64,000 bases of DNA, from NCBI RefSeq assembly GCF_003003215.1, contig NZ_PVUF01000006.1, forward strand, positions 124,001 through 188,000, given 5' to 3'. The translations under genes and the position numbers were made by a program. Every line of letters starts with the position of its first letter. Position 1 is the first letter of the stretch. Shown piece by piece: positions 9,450-17,556 of this stretch. Under the pieces are notes generated by a model. That model was not told the DNA's origin. It saw nothing but the letters and a program-made list of their open reading frames with translations, and did no database searches. Source of the stretch: Tritonibacter scottomollicae (GTDB lineage: Bacteria; Pseudomonadota; Alphaproteobacteria; Rhodobacterales; Rhodobacteraceae).

Positions 9450-10088
9450 TCAGCCGCCCATGCGAAACGCCTCTGCCTCGATCCCCATGAAGGCACGCCC
9501 AACCGAGGCGACCGACGCATAGAGCACCGAGTTCTTTGCCCCCTCAAGGTCGGCAAAGAAATGCGTCGCCCAGGGACCGATGTGTTTGTTGAAGAACGTC
9601 TTTTGTTCGTCGAGCGTGGCCGGAGCGCCAAAGCGCCCCACGATCATTGCGCCCATCATCTCCATCAAGGACGCGATGTTGTCTTCGGGCTCAAAACTGT
9701 TGGGCGCACGGCTCAAGCCGCGAACGCTCATGTCACTGCGCAGCGCCGCCAGTGGTTTTTCATTGAGGAACCCGGTCAGATAGTAGCTGGCGTAGGGCAG
9801 CAGTTCGCCCCGGCCAAGGCCGATGAACAGCGCGTTGAACTCTCGTTCCGCTCCGGCAGGTTTGGTGCGTTTTGCCACCCGCGACAGCTGCGTGATCGCC
9901 TGCCCCAGCGGGGTATCGTCGCCACTCAGCCCAGCTGTCTGCTCCAGCAGCATCTGGTCCGGCGCGGAAGCCAGCATCAGCCCGAGGTAGTTGTAGAGAT
10001 CCGCGCGCAGGCGATCCTCTTCATGTGCCATGGGCTGCTCTACTGACGCGCTCAACGCTGCCTCTGTCATCCGGCTCTCCTCCGTCAT
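9450..10088 (-). CDS. TorD/DmsD-like molybdoenzyme chaperone
   Basis: The 212-residue, mostly helical cytoplasmic protein contains the family signature region EREFNALFIGLGRGELLPYA, then SYYLTGFLNEKPLA and a helical core with EDNIASLMEMMGAMI. Proteins of the TorD family bind the Tat signal of a molybdoenzyme and guard it until cofactor insertion. The client here is most likely fdhA and perhaps the small Tat-target peptide. Its ATG overlaps the stop of the DUF3306 gene (ATGA), showing translational coupling. Confidence 0.87.
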   Translation of the reverse strand: MTEESRMTEAALSASVEQPMAHEEDRLRADLYNYLGLMLASAPDQMLLEQTAGLSGDDTPLGQAITQLSRVAKRTKPAGAEREFNALFIGLGRGELLPYASYYLTGFLNEKPLAALRSDMSVRGLSRAPNSFEPEDNIASLMEMMGAMIVGRFGAPATLDEQKTFFNKHIGPWATHFFADLEGAKNSVLYASVASVGRAFMGIEAEAFRMGG

Positions 10089-10762
10089 GTTTCTGTCTCC
10101 GCCCCATCAAACGCAAAGCGCATTCGCCGAGAAGGGGCCACACCCGACACTTCTTCCTCAGAGCCAATGGTGCTGGCCTGTTGCTGCGCCTCATGCTGGA
10201 GATCCGTGAGATCGCCTGCCTGCTCTGGCAGCGTTGGCGCATCTTGGTCTTCAGTCTCAGCCTCAGCCATCCCGGCGTCCGCTTCCGCGCCGTCATCCTC
10301 TTCGAGAGAGGTTTGGTCGGCCTGCCCGACATCGCCGGCCTCAGCCGCCGCTTTCAGCTCCGCCTGACGCGCCAGTTCCTCGACATGGGCGGTCATGCCC
10401 TTGCCGACCTGATAGGCGGTCTGGATGTTCTCCACCGCCATTGCCGCGTCAGTGAAATCTTCACCGTAATCCAAGAGCCCGTCGACATTGGCCAGCACCG
10501 GGTTGGTCAGCCACAGGCGACGCAGCGCCCGAGTCTTCAGCCGCGCCGGAACCGCATCAGTCAGGAAGGCCTTGAAATCATCGCCCGCCCCGAGCGTGTC
10601 CGGGTCCGGCAGGTCCAGCTCGGCCAGCAGCTCCGCCTCGTCACGGTCCGCCAGTGCGGCCTCGCGCTCGGCGACCTCGATTTCCGCCACAGCGCGCGCT
10701 TCGGTGGCCGCCTCCGCCTCGACCGCAGCGCGGCGGCGGGACCAGAAATCCCGCGCGCTCAT
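10085..10762 (-). CDS. DUF3306 family protein of formate dehydrogenase locus
   Basis: This 225-residue cytoplasmic protein opens with SARDFWSRRRAAVEAEA, the typical start of DUF3306. The conserved central block is FKAFLTDAVPARLKTRALRRLWLTNPVLANVDGLLDYGEDFTD (quoted only to locate it, about residues 63-105; key motif ALRRLW). The C-terminal third is acidic and low-complexity. The family's biochemical role is unknown, and it is found almost only beside formate dehydrogenases together with DUF3305. It overlaps its neighbours on both sides by four bases. Confidence 0.85.
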   Translation of the reverse strand: MSARDFWSRRRAAVEAEAATEARAVAEIEVAEREAALADRDEAELLAELDLPDPDTLGAGDDFKAFLTDAVPARLKTRALRRLWLTNPVLANVDGLLDYGEDFTDAAMAVENIQTAYQVGKGMTAHVEELARQAELKAAAEAGDVGQADQTSLEEDDGAEADAGMAEAETEDQDAPTLPEQAGDLTDLQHEAQQQASTIGSEEEVSGVAPSRRMRFAFDGAETET

Positions 10763-11322
10763 TGCAGGCGCTCCTTGCGGGCCTTGACCGGCGCGCGATA
10801 AACATCCGTCAGTTGCGGAATGCGCGCATCGCCAACGCCATCTTCCTCAAGATCAACCCGCTGGCGATCCCGCCGGCGTTTCTTGAATTCTTCTTCCTTG
10901 AAATGCGTGAGGGTGAAATCCCGCACCCAGGCCACCAGCCCGGCGGGCATGTCCACCTTCTCGACCTGATCCTCGCCAGTGTCGGCATAGTCCTGCGCTT
11001 CAAACGGCGAGGCCGTCACCAGCGTCACCTCCGGGCGCGCATTTGGACCCGGGCGCAGCACCACGTAGATGCTCGGCGGATTTGCGGTCAGCCCCTGCAT
11101 GTAAGCCTCGGCATCGGCGCGGTGCAATTCCAGCGTAAGGGTGGCCGCGTGAAACTCACACGCCCCATCCTCTTCGCGCAGCAGAGCCCAGTCCGCATCC
11201 GCAGCCCCCGGCAACACGGCCACGACGGTCCACGCCCAACGCGCCCACGGCGTCACCCCGGGGGTCCGCCGAATAACAACGCCCAGCGGCATCACGTCGA
11301 TCTTTGAGCTGTTCTGGTCCAC
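10759..11322 (-). CDS. DUF3305 family protein of formate dehydrogenase locus
   Basis: The core begins MPLGVVIRRTPGVTPWARW and contains ELHRADAEAYMQGL and TASPFEAQDYADTG, as expected for DUF3305. Two starts compete. GTG 11322 has an AAGGA six to seven bases upstream and gives 187 residues. ATG 11292 has no clear site. I chose 11322. The open frame runs further upstream, but that part looks non-coding. This is the first gene of the leftward fdh operon. The function is unknown, and co-occurrence with DUF3306 suggests a joint role in enzyme maturation. Confidence 0.82.
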   Translation of the reverse strand: MDQNSSKIDVMPLGVVIRRTPGVTPWARWAWTVVAVLPGAADADWALLREEDGACEFHAATLTLELHRADAEAYMQGLTANPPSIYVVLRPGPNARPEVTLVTASPFEAQDYADTGEDQVEKVDMPAGLVAWVRDFTLTHFKEEEFKKRRRDRQRVDLEEDGVGDARIPQLTDVYRAPVKARKERLQ

Positions 11323-11660
11323 GGCCCATCCTTGGCTTGGTTCCCGCAACACTGCCGCAAACCATGCTGCATGCAAAAGCACACAGTGCATCTCCTGCCC
11401 GTATTTTCATCAGCGCTGGACAATTTGGCAGCCCGTTTTGCCCGCCCCGGACAACAGTGGACGAATTGTCTAATTCTAGTTTTTTTATCAGGCATTCAGT
11501 TTTTGTGATGACGGCGCGAATCACCTCGCCTATCGATGCAGAGCCGCGCATCACCCGCCGTGCGACCAGCGGTTTACGACCGGATGAAAACATGTCTAGG
11601 GTGAGGGCCGAAACCGTAAAATCGGCGCCAAATGCCAGCCTGACCGCGAGCGAGAAATCA
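11323..11660. promoter_or_regulatory. Divergent promoter region of the fdh locus
   Basis: This 338-base region lies between the leftward fdh operon and the rightward polyferredoxin gene. It holds an AT-rich patch around 11465-11510 with a run of seven T. It also has a wide inverted repeat: GACAATT at 11419-11425 and AATTGTC at 11464-11470. No separate gene is convincing, although the polyferredoxin frame stays open through it. It must contain both start sites. Confidence 0.5.
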
Positions 11661-13619
11661 ATGACCAAACGTTTGATATTGTGTGATTGTTCCGGATCAC
11701 AGCCCCTCGACCCGGAGGCATTGACCGACGCGACCGGACTGCCGTGTTCCAAGGTCCATTCCGCCCTGTGCACCCGGGAAACAGAGGCCGCGGTGGCGGC
11801 TCTTCACGAGCCTGACACAATTATTTGCTGTGGTCAGGAAACCCGACTTTTCGCCGAACTTGCCGAGGAAACCGGCGCCGCCTCCCCCCTCTTTCTCGAT
11901 CTCCGGGACCGGGCAGGTTGGTCCGCCGAGGCCGAAAAACCGGGGGCGGTGATACCCAAAATGTCCGCCCTGATCGCCGAAGCACAGATGGGCGGCACCC
12001 AGGCCAAGACGCTGGATGTGATCAGCGAAGGCCTCTGCCTTATTCTCGGCGCGGCTGATGTGGTTTTGCCCGCCGCGGCGAAATTGCAGGATATTCTTGG
12101 GGTCACGGTGCTGTTGAGCGACACGGAAGAGCCGCCAATGTCGCGCGGTTTCGACGCAATCCGCGGTCAGCTGCGCAGCGCGCGCGGCGCCCTTGGCGGC
12201 TTTCGTATCACGGTCGACGCGCTGCAATCGCTCGATGTCACCGGGCGCACCTGGACCTGGAGCCCCCCCCGTGATGGCGGCCAGTCGGAGTGCGATATCA
12301 TTCTCGACCTCAGCGGTGGCCACCCCCTGTTCCCGGCTCCGGAAAAACGCGAGGGATATCTGCGTGCGGACCCCAAATCGCCCACCGCAGTCGCCGATGC
12401 CATTCTCGCCGCAAGTCAGCTGGTCGGCACGTTTGAAAAGCCGCTCTATGTCAAAACCGAGCCGCTGCTCTGCGCCCATTCTCGCGCCCGGCAAACCGGC
12501 TGCACCCGCTGTCTGGATGTCTGCCCCACTGGCGCGATCCTGCCCGATGGTGACAGTGTGTCCATCGACCCGATGATCTGCGCGGGCTGTGGTGCATGCG
12601 CCTCGCTCTGCCCGTCTGGCGCGATCACCTATGATGCACCGCCCGCCGAGAGCCTGTTTCGCCGCATCCAGACCCTCGCCAAGGCCTATCTCGACGCCGG
12701 GGGCACCGAACCGCGCCTGCTGGTGGTCGACGCCCATGGTGCCGAGATGATCCGCCTGGCCGCCCGTTTTGAACGTGGCCTGCCCGCCGCCATGATCCCG
12801 CTGGAGGTCGAAGCGCTCAACACCTTTGGTCACGCCGAGATCCTCGCCGCCCGCGCCGCAGGTTTCCTCGACGTCTCCCTCCTGCCCGGCCCCAGCACCG
12901 ACATGGAGGTGCAGATGCGGGAGATCGCGCTTGCCGATGCCATCGCTCCGGGCGCGGCCCGGATGCTGCAGGCGAGCGAGCCTGAAGCGTTCTGCGATGA
13001 GCTTTATGCCGAGCGCACCCTGCCCGCCCCTGTCGAAACACCCCAGCGTCCCATGGGCACCCGCCGTCAGATCACCCGGCAGGCGGCGCTGGCCCTCACA
13101 CCGGCGAACACTCAGCTGCCGCTGCCCGAAGGCGCGCCTTACGGGGCTGTGTTGGTCGATCAGGACGCCTGCACCCTATGTCTCTCCTGCGTGTCGCTCT
13201 GCCCGTCCGGCGCGCTTGGCGACAATCCGGATCTGCCTCAGCTGCGCTTTCAGGAGGACGCCTGCCTGCAATGCGGCCTCTGCGCCAATGTCTGCCCGGA
13301 GGATGCAATCACCTACGAGCCCCGCCTCAACCTCGCCGCCTCGGCGCTGGATCAGGTGGTGCTGCATGAGGAAGAACCCTTTGCCTGCATCGAATGCGGC
13401 AGCCTGTTTGGCGTCAAATCCACGGTCGAGAAGATCACCGAGAAGCTGGCCGGAAAGCACTCGATGTTTGGCAATCCCGAGGCCGCGAAGATGATCCAGA
13501 TGTGTGATGACTGCCGGGTCAACGCCCAGTTCCATCAGCAGAATTCGCCTTTTGCCGGCAAGGAGCGTCCGCGCGTGCGTACCACCGAGGATTACCTCAG
13601 CAAACGCCGCGATCACTGA
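11661..13619 (+). CDS. Polyferredoxin-type 4Fe-4S protein of formate dehydrogenase locus
   Basis: The 652-residue cytoplasmic protein starts MTKRLILCDCSGSQ. After an N-terminal region of about 270 residues come two ferredoxin motifs (CTRCLDVCPTGA and CAGCGACASLCPSGA). A spacer of about 200 residues follows, then two more (CTLCLSCVSLCPSGA and CLQCGLCANVCPEDA). A C-terminal CIECGSLFG motif is paired with CDDC. That fits four [4Fe-4S] clusters plus an extra metal or cluster site. Open frame continues upstream to 11304, but the codon pattern suggests the real start is ATG 11661. It probably supplies electrons or helps maturation for the formate dehydrogenase system. The exact role is unknown. Confidence 0.85.
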   Translation: MTKRLILCDCSGSQPLDPEALTDATGLPCSKVHSALCTRETEAAVAALHEPDTIICCGQETRLFAELAEETGAASPLFLDLRDRAGWSAEAEKPGAVIPKMSALIAEAQMGGTQAKTLDVISEGLCLILGAADVVLPAAAKLQDILGVTVLLSDTEEPPMSRGFDAIRGQLRSARGALGGFRITVDALQSLDVTGRTWTWSPPRDGGQSECDIILDLSGGHPLFPAPEKREGYLRADPKSPTAVADAILAASQLVGTFEKPLYVKTEPLLCAHSRARQTGCTRCLDVCPTGAILPDGDSVSIDPMICAGCGACASLCPSGAITYDAPPAESLFRRIQTLAKAYLDAGGTEPRLLVVDAHGAEMIRLAARFERGLPAAMIPLEVEALNTFGHAEILAARAAGFLDVSLLPGPSTDMEVQMREIALADAIAPGAARMLQASEPEAFCDELYAERTLPAPVETPQRPMGTRRQITRQAALALTPANTQLPLPEGAPYGAVLVDQDACTLCLSCVSLCPSGALGDNPDLPQLRFQEDACLQCGLCANVCPEDAITYEPRLNLAASALDQVVLHEEEPFACIECGSLFGVKSTVEKITEKLAGKHSMFGNPEAAKMIQMCDDCRVNAQFHQQNSPFAGKERPRVRTTEDYLSKRRDH

Positions 13620-13637
13620 GGGCACGGCGCAATGAGG

Positions 13638-14408
13638 TCACTTCATCTGCAGCGGCTGGCCGAGGTCGGCGGGCACCATCAGCGCCACATAGGCGAGGAT
13701 GCTGTCAAGTTCGTCCAGAGTCATCTCCACCGGCACGATGGGCGACGGGCGCTCCGCATCAAAGGGCGCTGTTACGTCTTCGATCTGGGTGAAGGCACCG
13801 TGAGGTTTCAGCACAAAAAACGCGCTGAACCGCTCCTCCCAGTCGGCGAAACCGCGCAGCACGGAGAACGACGGCGTCGAGCCGATGGCCTTCATTCGGT
13901 TCTGCTCCGACACCACGTGGCACCGTCCGCAGTGCTGCAGCGACAGCGCCTGCCCTGCTTCGGCATCGCCGTCGAAGACCTGCTCCTCGGCCGCTTCCGC
14001 CGCAACCTCCGGGGCGTGGAACAGCGCCGCGCCCTCTGGCGCAAAGCTCAACACCGTGCGCAGGCCGACCTCCGACAGCAGCCAGTCGGCGAAACGGTCG
14101 GCGCTCGCATGATCCGGTGCCAGCACCTGCAGGTGCCAGCTGCCGCTCTGGTCGGCGAAAACCGCCACGCCGTCGCGGGCGATCACCACCTCTGCCGGGG
14201 CACCGCTGGGCACCAGCGAAACACGCACCTGTGTTTTCAGCGAAAATCGCGGCAGCATGTAGTCAAACAGGCCGGTGTCGACCAAGACTTGGGGCGCGGC
14301 AAGGCGCAGGTTGCGCGCCTCCTGCGCGCCAAACCCGTCCGGCCCGCCCGGCAGAACCGCCAGCAGCGCGCCCCCGATCAGACCGCTTATCCCTGTCGCC
14401 CGAGCCAT
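13638..14408 (-). CDS. Exported cytochrome c protein with tungstate-binding-protein-like N-terminus
   Basis: This is a 256-residue exported protein with a hydrophobic N-terminus. Its C-terminal half is a mono-haem cytochrome c domain with CGRCH near residue 158 and a possible Met ligand in VPVEMTLDEL. Residues 33-75 (LRLAAPQVLVDTGLFDYMLP) resemble the start of TupA/ModA-type oxyanion-binding proteins. Residues about 107-135 (ADRFADWLLSEVG ... EGAALF) resemble their final helix. The large middle of that fold is missing. The gene faces the polyferredoxin gene tail to tail and lies inside the formate dehydrogenase locus. It may be a redox partner or a metal sensor-like remnant. The TupA link is my inference. 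Confidence 0.75.
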   Translation of the reverse strand: MARATGISGLIGGALLAVLPGGPDGFGAQEARNLRLAAPQVLVDTGLFDYMLPRFSLKTQVRVSLVPSGAPAEVVIARDGVAVFADQSGSWHLQVLAPDHASADRFADWLLSEVGLRTVLSFAPEGAALFHAPEVAAEAAEEQVFDGDAEAGQALSLQHCGRCHVVSEQNRMKAIGSTPSFSVLRGFADWEERFSAFFVLKPHGAFTQIEDVTAPFDAERPSPIVPVEMTLDELDSILAYVALMVPADLGQPLQMK

Positions 14409-14500
14409 ATGCCATGCTAGATAGCCCGCAAGAGTTCCGTCAAGCGTCCTGCTCCGCGCAGCCGCAAGACCTCAACAGACCAACCAAGGAGTAGCCCCGC

Positions 14501-15571
14501 GTGTCCATCACCCGCGACGCCGTCCTCGACGCCCTCAAGACCCTAAAGGATCCCGTAAGCGGCAGCGACATTGTTGCCGCCGGGATCGTCCGTGCCCTCA
14601 CACTCGAAGATGCCAATGTGCGCTTTGTGATGGAAATCGACCCCGCGAAATCAGATACTTACGCCCCGCTGCGCGATCAGGCCGAGGCCTTGGTCAGCGA
14701 CCTGCCCGGGGTGGAGAAAGTCTCCGCCCTGATGACCGCGCATAGCGCCAAGGCACCGCCGCCGGATCTCAAGGCCGCCAGCAAACCTGCACAGCCCCAA
14801 GGCCCGCAGAAGATCCCCGGCGTTGCAAAAATCATCGCCGTGGCCTCCGGCAAGGGGGGAGTCGGCAAATCCACCGTCTCCGCCAACCTGGCCTGTGCCT
14901 TGGCGCAGGCAGGTCGTCGCGTCGGACTGTTGGACGCGGATGTCTACGGCCCCTCGCAACCGCGCATGCTCGGGGTTTCTGGCCGCCCGGCCAGCCCCGA
15001 TGGCAAAACCATCCTGCCCCTGCGCAACCACGGCGTCACCATGATGTCGATCGGCCTGATGACCAATGACGATCAGGCCGTGGTCTGGCGTGGCCCGATG
15101 CTGATGGGCGCGCTGCAGCAGATGATGATGCAGGTGCAATGGGGAGCGCTCGACGTGCTGATCGTCGACCTGCCACCGGGCACCGGCGACGTGCAGATGA
15201 CGTTGGCGCAAAAGGCCGAGGTGGACGGCGCGATCGTGGTCTCCACCCCCCAGGACGTGGCGCTGATCGACGCGCGCAAGGGCATCGACATGTTCCAGAA
15301 GCTGAACGTGCCGATCCTCGGCCTGATCGAGAACATGTCGACCCATATCTGTTCCAACTGCGGCCATGAGGAGCATATCTTCGGCCATGGCGGCGTTGCC
15401 GCAGAGGCGGAAAAGCTGAACGTGCCGCTGCTGGCCGAAGTGCCCCTGCATCTGGACGTGCGTCTGGCCTCCGACGGGGGCGCGCCGATCGTGGTCTCCA
15501 AGCCCGACAGCCCGCAGGCCAAGGCGTTTCAGGACATCGCGGCAGGGCTGGTGGAGCGCGGCGCCGCATGA
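14501..15571 (+). CDS. apbC: Mrp/ApbC-family P-loop ATPase, Fe-S cluster carrier
   Basis: The 356-residue protein starts at GTG 14501 behind AAGGAG. An N-terminal MIP18/DUF59-like domain (about residues 1-80) precedes a NBP35-type nucleotide-binding domain. That domain has the deviant Walker A SGKGGVGKST, a switch region DVYGPSQPR and DLPPGTGDVQ. The cluster-binding motif is HICSNCGHEEH (CxxC). Proteins of this family hold and transfer [4Fe-4S] clusters and are ATPases. Its position beside several Fe-S proteins of the formate dehydrogenase system fits that use, though it may serve the whole cell. It overlaps the next gene by four bases. Confidence 0.93.
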   Translation: MSITRDAVLDALKTLKDPVSGSDIVAAGIVRALTLEDANVRFVMEIDPAKSDTYAPLRDQAEALVSDLPGVEKVSALMTAHSAKAPPPDLKAASKPAQPQGPQKIPGVAKIIAVASGKGGVGKSTVSANLACALAQAGRRVGLLDADVYGPSQPRMLGVSGRPASPDGKTILPLRNHGVTMMSIGLMTNDDQAVVWRGPMLMGALQQMMMQVQWGALDVLIVDLPPGTGDVQMTLAQKAEVDGAIVVSTPQDVALIDARKGIDMFQKLNVPILGLIENMSTHICSNCGHEEHIFGHGGVAAEAEKLNVPLLAEVPLHLDVRLASDGGAPIVVSKPDSPQAKAFQDIAAGLVERGAA

Positions 15572-16272
15572 GCGATGAGGTCACCTTTCCGCCCCTGATG
15601 ACGGGCGAGGCTGCCGGTCCGGGGCAGGATCCCTTTGACCTGGCGCGCCAGAAGGCGGAGTTGGGCGTGGATGCAGGGCTGGTGGTGTATGACCTCGGCG
15701 CCGACACTCTGCGCGCGGCGCTGGTGCTGGCGCCGGAGGTGCCGCTGGCACAGGCGATGGCGATGCTGCCCACCTGTGGCGTCGGTTTCCAGAACGCCCT
15801 TGGCGCGCTGGCCCCGCCAGAGGTGGCCGTGCATCTGGACTGGGAGGGCGGATTGCGTGTCAACGGGGCCCGCTGCGGCAGCCTGCGCATTGCCGCCAGC
15901 ACCGATGATCCCGCCGCGCAACCCGACTGGCTAGTGGTTGCGCTGGAGCTGCCGCTCTGGCCTCAGGGCGACGGTGGCGAGACGCCGGATCAGACCGCGC
16001 TTTATGCCGAAGGCTGCGCCGAGGTCACCGCCCCGCGCCTGCTGGAGAGCTGGACCCGCCATTGCCTGCACTGGATCAACCGCTGGGACGAGGGCGACCT
16101 GAAAGCGCTGCATGCGGAATGGCAGGGATTGGCCCATGACATCGGCGAGGATCGGCAACAGGCCGGCCTCAACGGCACATTCCTTGGCGTGGACGCAGAT
16201 TTCGGCATGCTGCTGCGCGATGACACAACGACCCACCTGATCCCGCTGACCACCGTGTTGGTGCGGGACTGA
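15568..16272 (+). CDS. Biotin/lipoate-ligase-like protein with DUF4444 C-terminus
   Basis: This 234-residue protein begins within the apbC stop (ATGA). The N-terminal two thirds has a biotin/lipoate protein ligase-like layout (FQNALGALAPPEVAVHLDWEG, GARCGSLRIA, PDWLVVALELPL). The last 60 residues (GLNGTFLGVDADFGMLLRD) match the DUF4444 tail seen with this group in Rhodobacteraceae. The strong GRGRxG and catalytic Lys motifs of true ligases are not obvious, so it may be a non-catalytic relative. Its role in the formate dehydrogenase locus is unknown. Confidence 0.72.
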   Translation: MSDEVTFPPLMTGEAAGPGQDPFDLARQKAELGVDAGLVVYDLGADTLRAALVLAPEVPLAQAMAMLPTCGVGFQNALGALAPPEVAVHLDWEGGLRVNGARCGSLRIAASTDDPAAQPDWLVVALELPLWPQGDGGETPDQTALYAEGCAEVTAPRLLESWTRHCLHWINRWDEGDLKALHAEWQGLAHDIGEDRQQAGLNGTFLGVDADFGMLLRDDTTTHLIPLTTVLVRD

Positions 16273-16287
16273 CAGGAGAGAGACGAC

Positions 16288-16767
16288 ATGAAACTGGCCC
16301 GTGCAATCCACTTTGACGAAAGCGACATGAACGTCTTTGCCAGCCCCGCCCGCACCGGCGAGTGGTGCATCTCCGGCGGCTTTGAATTCTCCAACTGGAG
16401 CGAAGGCGATCTGGTCGGCAAACAGCGCCAGGCCTTTGCCAACGGCTGGATGGGTCTGGAAACCGGAGGGCGCGTGACCTTTGTCGCCGTCACCCAGGTC
16501 GAGAGCGATGAGGCTGCTGCCCTGATCGAACAACTCGCCGCGCATTTCGTCACCCTCTACGGCGCTCCCGATCTGGCGACTGCACGACCGGTGGCCGAGG
16601 CCGAGCTCGATCACATGGCGGAATTGTGCGAGGATCACGCGCCCAACACGCTGCTGACCGTCGCGCGCGAGCTGACGGATGCCGGGGTGCGCGAGAGCTT
16701 TCGTGTGATCGAGGCACAGTCGGCAGGGCTGGAGCAATTCGCCATCCACGCCACCCCTGAAAGCTGA
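16288..16767 (+). CDS. DUF6505 family protein
   Basis: This is a 159-residue soluble protein with an AGGAGAG ribosome-binding site. It starts MKLARAIHFDESDMNVFASPA and contains GEWCISGGFEFSNW and a helical C-terminal half. It matches my recollection of the DUF6505 family that follows the ligase-like gene in Roseobacter formate dehydrogenase loci. It has no catalytic motif that I can recognise. It is 15 bases downstream of the ligase-like gene, so it is the third gene of the apbC operon. Confidence 0.7.
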   Translation: MKLARAIHFDESDMNVFASPARTGEWCISGGFEFSNWSEGDLVGKQRQAFANGWMGLETGGRVTFVAVTQVESDEAAALIEQLAAHFVTLYGAPDLATARPVAEAELDHMAELCEDHAPNTLLTVARELTDAGVRESFRVIEAQSAGLEQFAIHATPES

Positions 16768-16873
16768 GGAATGGGTCCTGCCCACTCAAACGCGAACAAC
16801 GCAAGAAAAGAACACGCAAGATTGTTTCAGGCCGGGCTGGCACCTCCGCACATCTCGCATTAAGATTTTTGCA

Positions 16874-16902
16874 TGGTTTGCGCCATAGCGTGGCGCAAAC
16901 CA
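16874..16902. repeat. Perfect 12-bp inverted repeat before secreted-protein gene
   Basis: Arms TGGTTTGCGCCA (16874-16885) and TGGCGCAAACCA (16891-16902) are perfectly complementary around a five-base loop TAGCG. The repeat ends 22 bases before the ATG of the next gene. No T-run follows, so it is better explained as an operator or a 5' leader hairpin than as a terminator. Confidence 0.75.
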
Positions 16903-16924
16903 GACATTCAACAGGGTATCAAAT

Positions 16925-17473
16925 ATGCTGAAAACTACATTTGGGGCTTTGGCCCTGTGTTGCGTTGCGGGCTTGGGCAATGCGGCAAATCTCTTTACCG
17001 AAGCGGGCAACTGGGCCGCTGTCTACAAGGGCAACACCTGCCACGTCTATACCGTATCATCGGCGCGCGACACCTCCGGCTATCTTGAATTCACCTTCAA
17101 GAACAAAGGCCTCAACGCAACGTTCGACTATATCTATACGCCCTACACCCCGGACGAGGTCGACCCACCCTGGGACGAGTCGGAAGATTTTGTCACGCTC
17201 TATATCGATGACGAACAAGTCTGGTTCGGCGACGAGATGTTCTTTTACACCGGCCCCGGCTTCACCTATGGCGCAAGCATGACGCCCGGTTTCATTCCCG
17301 AAGTTCTCGATGCCATGCTGTCAGCCCAGAGCGATTTCGGCTTTGCGGTAGAGCGCGCCGCCGAGGGCGAAACCTGGCTCTACGGTGGCTTCTCGCTTGA
17401 CGGGCTGGATCAGGCGCTCGCCAAGGCGGGCGAGATGTGCCAGTTCGACCCAGGCGCGCTGCCTCAGTCCTAA
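16925..17473 (+). CDS. Exported protein of unknown function
   Basis: The 182-residue protein has a classical signal peptide (MLKTTFGALALCCVAGLGNA, cleavage after NAA is likely). The mature part is acidic and aromatic, with HVYTVSSARDTSG, a DYIYTPYTPDE stretch and two cysteines that could form a disulfide. This pattern resembles invasion-associated or stress-type periplasmic proteins, but I cannot assign a family. It stands alone between the formate dehydrogenase locus and a hydrolase gene. Confidence 0.8.
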   Translation: MLKTTFGALALCCVAGLGNAANLFTEAGNWAAVYKGNTCHVYTVSSARDTSGYLEFTFKNKGLNATFDYIYTPYTPDEVDPPWDESEDFVTLYIDDEQVWFGDEMFFYTGPGFTYGASMTPGFIPEVLDAMLSAQSDFGFAVERAAEGETWLYGGFSLDGLDQALAKAGEMCQFDPGALPQS

Positions 17474-17507
17474 CGCTCCGAACCTGACCCTCCGAAGGGG
17501 TACAGAC

Positions 17508-17534
17508 GAGGGGCGCGGGTTGACCGCCCCCCTC
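17508..17534. terminator. Probable bidirectional terminator
   Basis: An imperfect GC-rich hairpin (GAGGGGCG with CGCCCCCCTC) lies between two convergent genes, the exported protein and the hydrolase. No long T-run is present. Confidence 0.45.
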
Positions 17535-17556
17535 ATTCACAATCCCGCCGCCGGCC

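Noticed and set aside
11697-12833. 378-residue minus-strand open frame
   Set aside because: It lies fully opposite the polyferredoxin gene, which carries the ferredoxin motifs.
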